This document shows, piece after piece, positions 48,140 to 59,857 of a DNA stretch of 64,000 nt; the stretch's first letter is position 1, and the number at the start of each line of letters is the position of its first letter. A program made the translations under genes and the position numbers. Source of the DNA: Reticulitermes speratus. Its lineage: Eukaryota > Arthropoda > Insecta > Blattodea > Rhinotermitidae. Under the pieces are notes generated by a model. The model worked only from the letters and a program-made list of their open reading frames with translations, ran no database searches and was not told the origin of the DNA. The stretch covers positions 9,761,178 through 9,825,177 of the forward strand of contig JAJKFL010000005.1 in assembly GCA_021186555.1 (NCBI GenBank). Reading direction: 5' to 3'.

Positions 48140-48539
48140 GAGCAGCACACACACCACACACACCACACACAAACACACCATACACACACACACCACACAC
48201 ACATCACACACACACACACACACACACACCACACACCACACACACACCACACACACATACACCACACACACACACACCACACATACATCACACACACAAC
48301 ACACACACACCACACACACACCACACACACACATCACACACACAAAACCACACACACACACCACACACACACACACAACACACACACACACACCACACAC
48401 ACCACACACATCACACACACACCCACACCACACCACACACACACACACCACACACACATCACACCCCACACACCACACCACACACACACACACACACACA
48501 CACCACACACACACACCACACCACACCACACACACCACA

Positions 48540-48599
<60 letters not shown>

Positions 48600-48610
48600 C
48601 ACACCACACC
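48140..48610. repeat. CA array 2
   Basis: About 470 bp of interrupted (CA)n between the HMG block of unit 1 and the truncated block X of unit 2. Left flank TCTCGACTAGAACAGAGCAG and right flank CGACGTTTTCGACAACC recur at array 3. Confidence 0.95.
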
Positions 48611-48626
48611 CAACGCCTAAGCTTTC

Positions 48627-48889
48627 GACGTTTTCGACAACCTCCTATACCTGAAGTGCATGACATTTCGTAATCTGTTTCATAAGTTTTGGCAATAACT
48701 TCAATGTGTAAATTGACATCCTGCTCAACCATTCTGCCTTCTTTGACACACAATACTGTTTTTACACTGGGGCCTGAACCCGCACTCGGCGGCCCTGATA
48801 GTTGTTCATTTCCCGACAAGGGCAAGAGATTTTATATTCTCCAAATTGTTTATCCGGTTTGTGGTCTACCCAACATTCTATAATTGCCG
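48627..48889. repeat. block X copy 2, internally deleted
   Basis: Only the two ends of block X survive. AATACTGTT (as at 40901-40909) jumps directly to TTTTACACTGGGGCC (as at 45822), removing about 4.9 kb including the TIR element. A TT-rich overlap at the junction suggests an ordinary deletion with short homology. Confidence 0.85.
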
Positions 48890-49784
48890 TTGTCTTGCCC
48901 CAACTTCCGATCTTCCGATTTCCAACTACTATCGGCAGGTCGTGAGCTGAGACACTGTAAATTGTGGAGGACCAGGCGTCAGGGGTTATAGTCCAGATAC
49001 CCGACCCGGTAGCGTGCCACCATCTCTCGGAATATTTGAGTGTTATTAATTACTGTGGAGACTGCGAGAGATCAGTCTCTGTTGCTATTAATTTATCAGG
49101 CTCGGAAAGTCGTGGGAGTTTAGAGGTAATGAGAGCACCAACTTGGGTTTTTGAAATATATTACTAAAAAAAGGGTTACATTAATCAAACTTATTGGGCG
49201 AGGCGTATCAGTGATTACTCTACTTTCGAATACATTCTAGCTAGACCACCATGTACCTTGGGCAACTCGATGACTTGTCCTACCTTGGAAACTTAAAATG
49301 TCGCCGATGTAGATCAGAAGTTCGTTGTTGGTCGCCATGACTCTAAGGTGCCGTAGCTTGTCGGAGTCTCTGCCGTCGGTTCGTCGTAACTGGAGTCGGT
49401 CTCGGACCCACGAGACCGTCCGTGTGTCCTCTCTCGCGGTACCTTCTGGCTGGACTTTCTAACTCTGCTTTCTGACCACTTTCTAACTTTTCCCAGGGTT
49501 TTTATACCATTATTCCTTATGTTTATAAACAATTTGTAATCAAAAAAGACCTTCGATTTCCGCGCAACTGCTGACTACCAAGGTTTAAACAACCTTGGTC
49601 AAGTGTTACTAAAGTCTCTTTCCACCTAATAAAATGCTTACGCATCATTTCTTCATCTGTCCTTTACGTTCTTGATTTCATCAACGTCAGCGTATTGTCT
49701 GCCTTCAAGGTACTGGTGTTCTACATTGTAACTTTTATACAAAAATTACACAAATTTCATAACACAAAAAATTACTTCACTACA
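48890..49784 (-). mobile_element. solo LTR, 895 bp
   Basis: Flanked by a 4-bp duplication gccg (48886-48889 and 49785-49788). Unit 1 carries the corresponding unoccupied site. On the minus strand it starts TGTAGTGAAG and ends GGCAAGACAA, with a TATAAAAG box near its start. It matches the provirus LTR at 59858-60706 except for a deletion of about 45 bp in the latter. It arose by LTR-LTR recombination at the same insertion site. Confidence 0.9.
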
Positions 49785-49950
49785 GCCGTATATTCTTTCT
49801 GGGGGCGCGGGGTCAGTCTGATGAGACGTGAAGGTGATCACTGATTAGCATCTAGTGCTAAGATTACGAATGAGTGGAGCTAACTTTCACTCCCCCATAT
49901 GTCTCCATATCGTGTACAGATAACATTTAACTTTTCTATATTATTTTCAG

Positions 49951-50071
49951 GGAGCAATGATGTGGAGAAGATAAAGCGTCCACCGAACAGCTTCATGCAT
50001 TTCTGTAAGGAAGAGCGTGGGAAATACGCTAAAATATTACCTGAGTGTAATAACAAGTGTATAAGCAAAAT
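49951..50071 (+). CDS. HMG-box N-terminal half exon, unit 2
   Basis: Acceptor TTATTTTCAG (49950) and donor AT|GTAAGA (from 50072). The exon is 121 nt, phase 1 in, phase 0+2 out like unit 1. The peptide KIKRPPNSFMHFCKEERGKY, then AKILPE, is a clear HMG-box start (basic, R-P-P-N-x-F-M, helix 1). Aligned with unit 1, ten of 34 codons are identical and the other 24 all change the residue, although the neighbouring introns are nearly identical. Family level is Sox/TCF/MATA-like HMG box; the subfamily cannot be fixed from half a box. Confidence 0.85.
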
Positions 50072-50716
50072 GTAAGAAACACTCCATAATGTTAATGAGC
50101 TTCTAGGTTTTCACGGAGGTGGGCGTTCTTATTGTGGTCTTCTTGAATGTGATATCGTGTAATCTAGCAGATTAAACATACAGATTCTATTTTTGAGTTC
50201 AGCCCTGAAGACAGTCTTAGTCTATTCCTCCGAAACGTTGGTGTACACGGCCTGAAGATCCAAAGGGAAACTATTTCTTATTAATTTGTATGTTACCGTA
50301 ATATCCAAATTTGCTATTTAAAGTAATGGAAAGACAGCGATTACTAAACAGAAAGGTTATCCACATCAAATGAAAATCACGAAAGAATTTGTGCCTTCGT
50401 TCTTACACTTAGAGCTTTTAAAGTATTTCCGGAAAGTTATATCAGCTTCTCTTGTCTCCATCATGCATGTCGCATATCCAGTGTGTCTAGCCTTTAGCGT
50501 ACGGACTCTTAAAAGCCCCTCGTCTCCTAGTGGCCGGACTTTTTTGGGCATTTAAATCTTAAAATTGCAGACCTCCACCAAAAAAAGATATATTTTCCGC
50601 TCTATATAATATAAAATTATGGAATAAAAACTGTTTGAAAGAGAGTAAATTTCTACATTTACAGACAAAGTGTCAATCTTTAGCAATAAAACGTACTCGC
50701 GGAACTTTCTGATAAA

Positions 50717-53294
50717 ATCAAAAGTTATTTAGAGTAATATATTTTTTGTCACTTCTGTGGATGTTTATTGTACTTACCCCTTGCTTTACAACGTAGAAAT
50801 GTGTGATGTTACGTTCACAGAACTATACAGCTGTTATTTGCACCGGCAAATGTACTCTGTTCCGTCTGTATAGCGGTATGTGTCGGCTCACGCCACAATA
50901 TTCAACGCTGCTCTCTGTGTCTAGCAACTCAGGTTCACACGCGTATGCCACTTCTCGAAGCAGTTCACTATGCACAGACCAACGTCGCACTTCTTGCAGA
51001 AATACAGCGTGCTCCGTGTTTGCTTCTGCAGCGAACACACGCGACACCGCCTTTGTTTTCCTTTGGAAGGCCAGCGGTTTGAATGTTTTACTTCTAATCG
51101 ACTTAGCTGGGGCGCAAATTGACTTGGCCTACCCCTGGAAATGCCACTCACTGTCACATTTTCTTCATGCGAATGGATAATCAGTTCGCGAACCAGAACC
51201 TCCCGGAAATTTTTGTGGGTCATCTTGCTGCCACACGACTTATGGATAAGAAACGCTTTCACTATGGTCATGTCTATGAGGTGGAAAAACAATTCCTTTG
51301 TCCAATTCCACGTTATCCGGGAAATTCCGTAGATGTTCACATTCTGTCTGACTTGTCCACAAACCCCATGTAGGTATTGTAGTCTTCTACTACTACAGTA
51401 GGTTTGATAGCACGGCCAGATTCGTCGTAGAAATTGCCTTCAACAGGAGGAGCGTGTATGTTCGTAACAATGTACACATTACGCCTATCTTTCCAGCGGA
51501 AAGCCCTTAGGTTTCCTCTGACACGTGTTACTATGTCCCCCCTTTTCATTTTTAGTGATTTCGGTCCAATATCTTGTGGCATTCCACGCCTGTCATGGCG
51601 AAATTTTCCACACGCGTTGATTTTACGTTGGAACAAATCATCAAACAGCACAGGCGAGGTGAAGTAACTGTCCATAAACACTTTGTGACACAGCCCCTCA
51701 ACTCTTCGAATTACTTGCAGCACAGTTCCGTGTGTCACCGTTATTTGGGCTGTGGCACGTTGCCGTTGTTTGCCTAAATACACACTCATGTCATAAGTGT
51801 AACCCAGAGAGTCACAAAGTTTGTAATTTTGATGCCAAATCTTTTATGTTTCTTTGGAATATATTGCCTAAAAATTACTCTTCCTTTGTATAACACGATC
51901 ACTTCGTGCAAAGCAAGATGCTCTGTCTGATTGTACATTTTACAAAATGTGTTGTTCAGAGTGTCAGAAACCTTTCTTATTTTCCAAAGTCTGTCGTAGT
52001 CTGGGTCGTCACGGATCGGAGGGTCGCCGTTGTTTTCAAAATGGAGGAATAGAAGAATATGGAAGAAACGATCGCGTGCCATCACGTTAGAATAAAATGG
52101 AGTGCAATACTGCTCCTCTCTGGACCAATAATCTTTGAGGCTGCCACGCTGGTCATGTCCCATTTGAATTATGAGTGCAAAAAATGTGTATATTTCTTGA
52201 TCGTAATATCAGGTGGTTGTAATGAAGTGCTTGCTGTGTCTTTGGATGCCATATATTGATGGATATAGCGATTCGTTTCATCTAGTATAATTTGAAAAAT
52301 CTGCCTGAAGAAGAGAATGAAGATTGAAAAGGGAGAGGATTCTGCATTTATATCTGAGGCAGCTGATCGGTTGACGCCATTTGGAGGTCCAGTGAAATCA
52401 AAGACATTTGACAAATCCCCGGCTCTTCTAGCCCGAAACGTAACTTCGGTTTCCTCAGTACTATTTTCGTCTTCTGAGGATGAGGACTGCACACGAGATT
52501 CCATCAGTTCGTCTGTCTCTTCCAATTCCTCATCAGATTCCTCATTCATAAGTACTTCTTCTATTTCGTCTGGCTCGAGTGGTTTTGAATATCTAGCTCG
52601 CTTTTGAGGTTCCATTTCAAGGGGTCCCAATTAAATCGAATAAATGAAAGTTATTGACAATTCACCACTGATATAAAATTTGTCTATCAAATAATGATTG
52701 GTTCACTGGGAAAGTAATGCAGATGAATGTGTGTCAGTAAACACTGAAGAACAAACAGAGATAACAACCAGTAAGGAGTACTTCCTTACAATCCGCCACT
52801 GAAGCTATGCAATATTTACCAGTTGGACGCCGATAAAGTAACCTCAAACACGACTGTGAAAAATACCACCTGAAGCTTTGTCAATAAATGTTAAAAAAAA
52901 TTGTGAATTGCAGTTCATAACCAATCCGCCACTATCACAGTATAAATATATATATGCCAGTCCGCCAATGCAAAACAATATCAGACTTTTACGACTTAAA
53001 ATTTGTATTGTTGAGTTGAAAGCAGAAGATTTATTCACAGTAAAATTATGTAAGCTCCAAAGAAATGACTGGTTGCAGAACGTATCAAAATAATTTGAAT
53101 TAAAACCCAGTGTTTAAAATTTAATGTATCTGTGTTATGTTATCTGATGCCGTGTAATCTGATAGAAGTGTGCCAGCTCCTCAGACAACGCTCTCGCTGT
53201 TATCATGAGGCTGTCATATATACTGTGACGATGAAGGCAGAAGGTTCCTCTGAAGTGTTGATGTACTTCTACCAGATTACACGTGTCAGGTCGC
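50717..53294 (-). mobile_element. piggyBac-type element relic in the HMG intron of unit 2
   Basis: Present in unit 2 but absent from the same intron in unit 1, whose sequence TCTGATAAA...ACAAGACATCG marks the empty site. No TTAA duplication or intact terminal repeats were found at the edges, so the ends are eroded or the boundary has been modified. It carries a broken transposase on the minus strand. Confidence 0.75.
50824..52612 (-). pseudogene. piggyBac transposase, four broken frames
   Basis: From 52612 down: an acidic N-terminus (MEPQKRARYS onward), DYWSREEQYCTPFYSNVMAR, KGRVIFRQYIPKKHKRFGIK, FMDSYFTSPVLFDDLF, YMGFVDKSDRM and a C-terminal Cys-rich CRVCSLQKQTRSTLYFCKKC zinc-binding tail. 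At the first catalytic position, normally an Asp-Glu before KGR, the sequence reads LHEV, so that Asp is lost. Two later Asp positions remain. At least three stops or frame changes (near 52165, 51788 and 51340) separate the blocks. Dead. Confidence 0.9.
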
Positions 53295-53465
53295 ACAAGA
53301 CATCGATTTTCATGTCACTGCAGGGATAACCTCAAATTTCACAACTTATTTCCACTTCCTGAAATACAAGAGCGAAGGACAAACGTAGATGCTGAATCAT
53401 TGTGTGAAGTCACTTACCCCAGTACCCACACCCAGCTGACCGGTTTTGTTTTTTCTTATTTACAG

Positions 53466-53563
53466 ACCTGGAGTGATGTGTGACATCATGCCCCAAGGTG
53501 ACAGAGATAAATTTGAGGCCAAAGCGCGGAAAACGGCACAGCAGCACGAGCGAAAACATCCAG
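53466..53563 (+). CDS. HMG-box C-terminal half exon, unit 2
   Basis: Acceptor CTTATTTACAG (53465) and donor CCAG|GTAAGT. The exon is 98 nt, exactly the length and phase of its unit 1 counterpart. The peptide PGVMCDIMPQGDRDKFEAKA, then RKTAQQHERKHP, is a typical HMG helix 2-3, except that the core Trp after VM is Cys. By hand count 58 of 98 bases match unit 1 but only 8 of 33 residues do, and no synonymous change is seen. The 268 bp of intron downstream differ at about 4 positions. Confidence 0.85.
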
Positions 53564-54563
53564 GTAAGTATTTATGCTTTATCAGCAATCACGTCATACG
53601 TCTCTTGATGCAAGAGCCAAAGCAATGTTGTGTCTGACAATGCTGTAAATCACTATTCCCCGTCAGTTCAGATCTCTGATACTTAGCAAAGCATAAGCAG
53701 TTCAAGCCTGGATGTACTGAAGTTCTCTAATTGTACTGTCATGAAAATACAGATGGCGTAGTAGCAGCAGTAAAACACAGTACCTCGTATAATGTTTGTA
53801 AATGTTGAAAGTGAAGATAAGAACAATTTCCATGTGAGCAGCAAAATAAATACAAGTTAATGGCCTTTAGGTTGCTGAGTTTATATTACACGTCCTGCTA
53901 GCATTCCCTACCCAAAATTCTCTCTCTGTATTATCGATTAATTTAAATCCATAGGAGCAAAGTACTTATGTGGATGTGGGAGAATAATATTAAAACGGAT
54001 ATTAGAGAAACCGGGTAATAGGATGTGGACAGAATCCATCTGGCTCACGATAAGATCAAGTAGTAAAATGCTATGTGTGTGCAATAGCACCATAAGTCAC
54101 ATGACACATCGGACATTCCTGGACAGGCTTCGTAAGGAATACCTTCCTGCAACCATTCGTTACTGCATAAGCCGAATCTAAAAGAAAAGTAGCTGGCCTA
54201 AATACAGAAGCCTTCTTGTTCAAAGTGTAAGACTATTAGCTAATTATTTTGCATACGTTGTTCGGGATCGAAATTTGGCCATCCTCATTACACTGTCACT
54301 GTCTCGCAAGACAGAGCAAACATGTGGGACAGAGTAGTGTAGAAATGGCCTCGAATCAGTCGGGATGGTCATAAATTGTGAGGGGAGAGGTAATTTTGGG
54401 CACCTGATAGGAAGTTGCGTAGGATATCAGAAGCTACTGTATTGTTGTTGCTGCTGTAACACAAGACGCTCTTATTGAGAGTGTTTAGCGAGGCGGGTGT
54501 TTCGAGTGGCGACACGTCTACTTGTATTTAGGAAGTACCTTCCTCCAATCTCGACTAGCACAG

Positions 54564-54671
54564 AGCACCACACACACCACACACAAACACACCATACACA
54601 CACACCACACACACACACCACACACACATCACACACCACACACACACACACACACACAAACACCACACCCA
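54564..54671. repeat. CA array 3
   Basis: About 108 bp, much shorter than arrays 1 and 2, at the same junction between the HMG block and block X. Confidence 0.9.
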
Positions 54672-57018
54672 ACGCCTAAGGTTTCGACGTTTTCGACAAC
54701 CACCTATACCTGAAGTGCATGACATTTCGTAATCTGTTTCATAAGCTTTGGCAATAACTTCATTGTGTAAATTGACATCCTGCTCAACCATTCTGCCTTC
54801 TTTGATACACAATACTGTTAGTTTCTTCTTGTATCAATCCCTCTTTTCAAATATCCACTACAACACGAGATATATTCTGTTTCCCTTAATGCGCTCGGGG
54901 ATATTTTTTTCAGGACCAAAATGAGCTGTAAATAATCATTACAATTATATTAACAAAACCGAGGACAAAAACTCATTGAAAAATGAAAATATGGCAATTA
55001 CTGTTTAATTAATATCGGTTTAATTTTTATAGAGTAAATATACACGTGTTATCTAGATTCTTATTTGAAAACAAATATATCTGTACATCCCTATGGCACT
55101 CTTTTTAACGTATTCACTCTTTATGTTGCTTTGCTGGCCTTTCCTTTGTGTCCAAATTTTAAACAACTCCTTGTGCTTTAATTTTGTGTTTATCTGTAAA
55201 TAATTGTGCGACATTTTTTCATAGTTAACTATAAATTATGTAACAATAAATATATACGTATATGTCTAAGAATATAAAGTGTATATTTATAAACATAATA
55301 TACATAATGTGTAAGCTGGTTAGCCATCCACACTCTACTAACGTTTTATTAATGTCGAAGGTGGTCACTCAAAATGGTAGATTACATGTCATACCGCATG
55401 ATCAATTTCTCCAAGTACATGACACTAATTTATGCAGTCGATAATATCTTCCAGAGTAGCATGTATTAGCAGTCAATTTGTTGTATAAAATTAATAAAGT
55501 TTGAACTTTGAATAATGCAGAAAACGGAGCTGGATCAGCTCAGATCAATTTTACAGCTCTATGTAAATAATGAACTTAAAATTTTATGTAACAAAAAAAA
55601 TCAGCATAATATAAATTGATATAAAAATTATTTATTTCCATTGAAATGTAACGGTCTTCATTAGTTTCTTAGCTTTATTGCTCTGCACCGTAATCAATTC
55701 ACTTAATAAATTAAATTGTCACTGTAATAATAATTAATAAAACCAATTCGAGAATTTTCTTACAAATTACTTTTCCAAACCGCTGCTACTAACAACGTTC
55801 TGTTTGTATCGGTCCCATCTTCAAGGGTCATGAAGTAAGACTTTTGACCCTTGAAGATAAGGCAGATACGTTGTCCCGAAACGTCTGTAAATGATTATCA
55901 CTCGACGCCGCGTAATATCTCAGAAGAACGCAGATCTTATCAAGATCGCCGTGAAAGCCTGAAATAGCGCTCTGTTTGTTTGCCGGTACCGAAAACAAAT
56001 CCATCCCAAATGTCATAAAACGTACATTTTCGTTACCCTGAGAACTTCCTGTTGCCCCTTAAGTAGATTTTTAAGAATTTTGTGGAAGTCAAGGAATTTT
56101 AATGTTGGCCAGGTCTCGCTTAATTTGACCCACTGTACAGCGTCGCAGACGGACATCGAACCAAGGTACTCTGGACCCGATTCGACACTAGAGTCGTTCG
56201 ATTTTCCCTCAGCAGTCTGCTACAAAATTTTTTTACATGAAATCTAACAGCGCGACGCAACTAATACACTAACCCTCGGCAGCCTGGATGCATCTGATAT
56301 GCAGTCCTTATCTGAAACGTGATCGCGGGACGCAACTAGTAAATCCCAGTTGTGCCTGACCACTGTTAAAGCCAGTTTCTTAGACACGTATAATTCCTTT
56401 CCCTTCCCCCCCCCCCTTCCGCCTTAAACTATAAAACCCATCACTTGCCTAACCCAAGACCACAGATCATCTAATATCCCAAGACCATTTCCCTTGCTTC
56501 CTCCCTTAAACCACTGGGAATGTCAGTTTTCTTCCGCAGTTAATAGCCAACCCTTCGGAAAGAAAAAGGTCACAACCGTTTTCGTCCACGGGCATGTCAG
56601 TTTCCGTCCACGATGAATCCCCTATCCTTCCCGAGTAAAGCGGTCATATCCGTTTTCATCCACGACCAACATGTATAATATTCTTTTTCGTCCACGGCTC
56701 GAAATCGTGAATGAGCATAAGGCAGTTGCGGAAGACATTTGTTTCGGGCGACAGAAGATTGTTTGAAATAAAGTTGACATAATTTAATGAGAAATCCTTT
56801 ATTAAAACAATATACTGAAACAATATAACAATTTGTTATCAAGCAATGTAGCCTTGGTTTAACGAAATTCTTAAATAAGTATAATTACAAACAGCACTAA
56901 ACTACAGGATGGGGCAGAATTCATCCATCCTTTTGATTTACGCAGTAATCTGGTAGCCCCTGAGAGGAGATTGAACTAATTGTGTTGTAGAGTTCAGCTA
57001 GGGACGACATTTAGTAAA

Positions 57019-58111
57019 ATGGATCAGTGCTCGGATGTACACCGTGCGTTCGCCGTAGAGACGTTTTTAAAAAATAACGACTCTGTGATACCAGCACAAC
57101 AAATATTCAGTCGACATTTTAATATTGGGAGATATGGAACGTTTCCTGATCGCAACACCTTCAAGAACTTGGTACAGAAGTTTCGAACCACAGCTTCTGC
57201 AACAAATAAAAACCTGAAGGCAGAGTCAGAACTGTGCGGACCCCGGAGAAAATTGAGTGAGTACGAGCCGCTATCGGTCGTAGCCCCAAACAATCAGCAC
57301 GTAGACATTCAGTTGCCCTCAACATATCGAGCAGATCGCTCTGACGGATACTTCATTCTCGTTTACTTTGTCGCCTTGTCGCCCCTACCAATTGCACATT
57401 TTGCGAGAACTGTCAGACCGTGATATTGTTTCACGAAGTGCATTTTGTGAGCAGTTTGTTACCTTAGTGAACGAACATTCAGATGTTATTCGTCAGGTGA
57501 TGTCAGATGAAGCTCACTTTGAACTGCCTGGTTGTGAATAAACAAAAGAGGAGTGGAGCTAATCCGAATGAATTGCATGTGAAACCACTTCACAGTCACA
57601 GTGGAACAGTAAGGTCTGGGATAATAGCTTTCGGTATCATTGGTCCTTATTTCTTCGAGGATAAAACTGGCAATGCGGTTACTGTGACATTTAACCGGTA
57701 TGTGCATATGGTGAATGAATTCTTGCTTCCAGAGTTACGCCGTCGTGATATCGACCTTGCCACATTCTGGTTCCAAAAAGATGTAGCGACAGTACTTACT
57801 GCTCGGCAGTCGATGAACACCTTAAGAACTGTGTTTGAACATCGCATAATCTCCCGCTATGGCGACATTTCTTGGCCAGCCCGTTCGTCCAATCTGTCGG
57901 CTTGTGATTTCTTTTCATGGGGCTGCTTCTAAAGCAAAGTGTTTCAGGCACGTCCGGCAGACTTATATAACCTCAAACAGAGAATTTCTAATGAAATCAA
58001 TGCCACTCCACCGGCCATGTTACTTCGCGTAATGTAAAGTGTTTTAACCGAAAGCATCAGTGCATCAGACTTGATGGGCGACATCTGACGGGTGTTATGT
58101 TTAAGAAGTAA
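57019..58111 (+). pseudogene. Tc1/mariner-superfamily transposase relic, copy 3
   Basis: Copy of the relic at 43116, with the N-terminal frame intact further (to about 57423). The 4-bp deletion of copy 1 is absent. It still has frameshifts around 57290-57420 and a stop after HFELPGCE. The third catalytic block reads SSNLSACDFF, also lacking the Asp. Shared lesions show it was dead before duplication. Confidence 0.85.
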
Positions 58112-59004
58112 CTCTGTTATAATGTTACTAAACAATGGAAGACATCTTTCATTTCACATTACTTTGAATAACATTTATTGTAATGTGGTCGAGTAGTGTG
58201 TCTTTAAAAATGATCAATGAACTCTGCCTTTTTTTAATGAAATTCTTACGTTAAGGATAATTACACTATTAAGGCTGTTAACTATTCGTTTCATCACAGT
58301 TTGTTCACACTTATAATACGTGCCATTTTCTGTATCTGTAACTAACTTGGGAAACAAATTCTAACCTAGAAATTTCTCCTCTGTCATATTTTTTAATTAA
58401 ATCTTCTACCAATCCCTTAGCAACGTGACTTCTCTTGTTGGTCACTGTAGCAGGCAAATTAAGATTTCATAATTTTACATAAATCATATTTTGTTATTCT
58501 ATTAACTTAATTATTAATAAATTGATGTCGTGGTGAAGATGGTAAAAGTATTTCGAAAAGTGTGAGTGAGAAGACTCACAGGCTTTCGTTGTCAACTTCA
58601 GACTACTGCTGACAAAATATCCAGTTAGTTAAATATTACGAGACAGCATTAATCTATCCCGTTGGCGCCTAGACCGGGACGTGAAGTGGTGACGTCAGAA
58701 CACCTACGACACAGTGCATGAACAAGTGATGGGCCAGCTGATCCTCTTACCTTACTGCATATCTCAGAATAAGAACAGAGTTACAAAGTGTGAGCGGAGA
58801 AGTTAAGAGCAGGGATCAGTTAGAAACAGTAATCGAACTTGATTGGCTAAAGAAAAAATAGTAACATGTTACTCGAAACTAATTGGGTAAACACAGTGGT
58901 GGATAGGGGAGAAAATAAAGGTTACGTCATTCAAGCTGACCGAGTATGATTTGGCAACCACATACCTGGAACCTTGGTATTGTTTTCATTGAAGGGGATT
59001 TTTA

Positions 59005-59255
59005 TTCAATGGCGCGATAGACCATAGTGGGCCAAGGCCTCATTGTCGAGGCTTCTCGATCACACTTAAACACACCACACTCGGTAGGATTCCTCTGGAC
59101 GAATGATCAGCCCGACGCAGAGACCTCTACCTACACAACATGCAAGACTCACAAAAGACAGACATCCATGCCCCCGGCGGGATTCGAAATCAAAATCCCA
59201 GTAAGGGAGCGGTCGCAGACTCACGCCTTAGACCGTGACGCCACTGGGATCGGCA
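59005..59255 (-). mobile_element. SINE family A in block X copy 3
   Basis: Orthologous by duplication to 45092-45351, with a few small deletions (for example in the CCTCATTGTCGAGGC part). Confidence 0.9.
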
Positions 59256-59857
59256 CCGTTCCCGGGATGTAAATATGAGCAATAGCGGTGGACGAAAACG
59301 GATATACCCTTCGAATGACTTGAGAGCTACATGCTTTTCTCGTGGACGAAAACGGATATGATTTTGAAGCCTTCGACTAACTGTGCACGAAAACTGATAT
59401 CCCCAAACCACTCAGTCCCTTGCAGTAGGCCTGGGTGGTTGAAATTAATTTGGCTTTTGTAACTCAATTCCCTTTCGTTTGGCCAGGCTGGAGGATAAAG
59501 GAGTGGTCGTCAGTGACAAAGAAAGGGTGGGGGGGGGAGGCGATAAAATTTACCGGGGCCTGGCGGTCCGGAAGGGGTCCCGTTCATTAGATGTTGTCTC
59601 TCTCGATAGTATCATTATTTGTCAATTGTACAATTTAACTATTTTCAAACTCAGAACTGAGAACCGGTCTTTCCAATTTAGTGTAATGACTTCTAGCCGG
59701 TCAGTCCTTGCTCCGGGGCCCAAAAAGTTTTACACTGGGGCCTGAACCCGCACTCGGCGGCCCTGATAGTGGTTCATTTCCCGACAGGGGCAAGAGATTT
59801 TATATTCTCCAAATTGTTTATCCGGTTTGTGGTCTACCCAACATTCTATAATTGCCG

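Larger units (their letters stand above)
49789..54560. repeat. duplicated HMG block, copy 2
   Basis: Second copy of 45960-48130, interrupted by the piggyBac relic (50717-53294). It ends in CA array 3. Confidence 0.9.
56516..59404. mobile_element. 2.89-kb TIR element with nested insertions, copy 3
   Basis: Same 8-bp aaaccact duplications (56508-56515, 59405-59412). The inverted ends are better preserved here: GGGAATGTCAGTTTTC against GGGGATATCAGTTTTC. Same subterminal TTTTCGTCCACG motifs and nested cargo as 42614-45501. A duplicate, not an independent insertion. Confidence 0.8.
54680..59857. repeat. duplicated block X, copy 3
   Basis: Full-length counterpart of 40780-45960 up to the gccg insertion site, where the provirus begins. 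Tandem order predicts another HMG exon pair to the right of the provirus, outside the window. Confidence 0.9.

Noticed and set aside
50366..50551. Minus-strand 61-codon frame starting MPKKVRPLGDEG
   Set aside because: Lies in the duplicated HMG intron; the unit 1 counterpart has a frame-breaking indel, so coding is not conserved.
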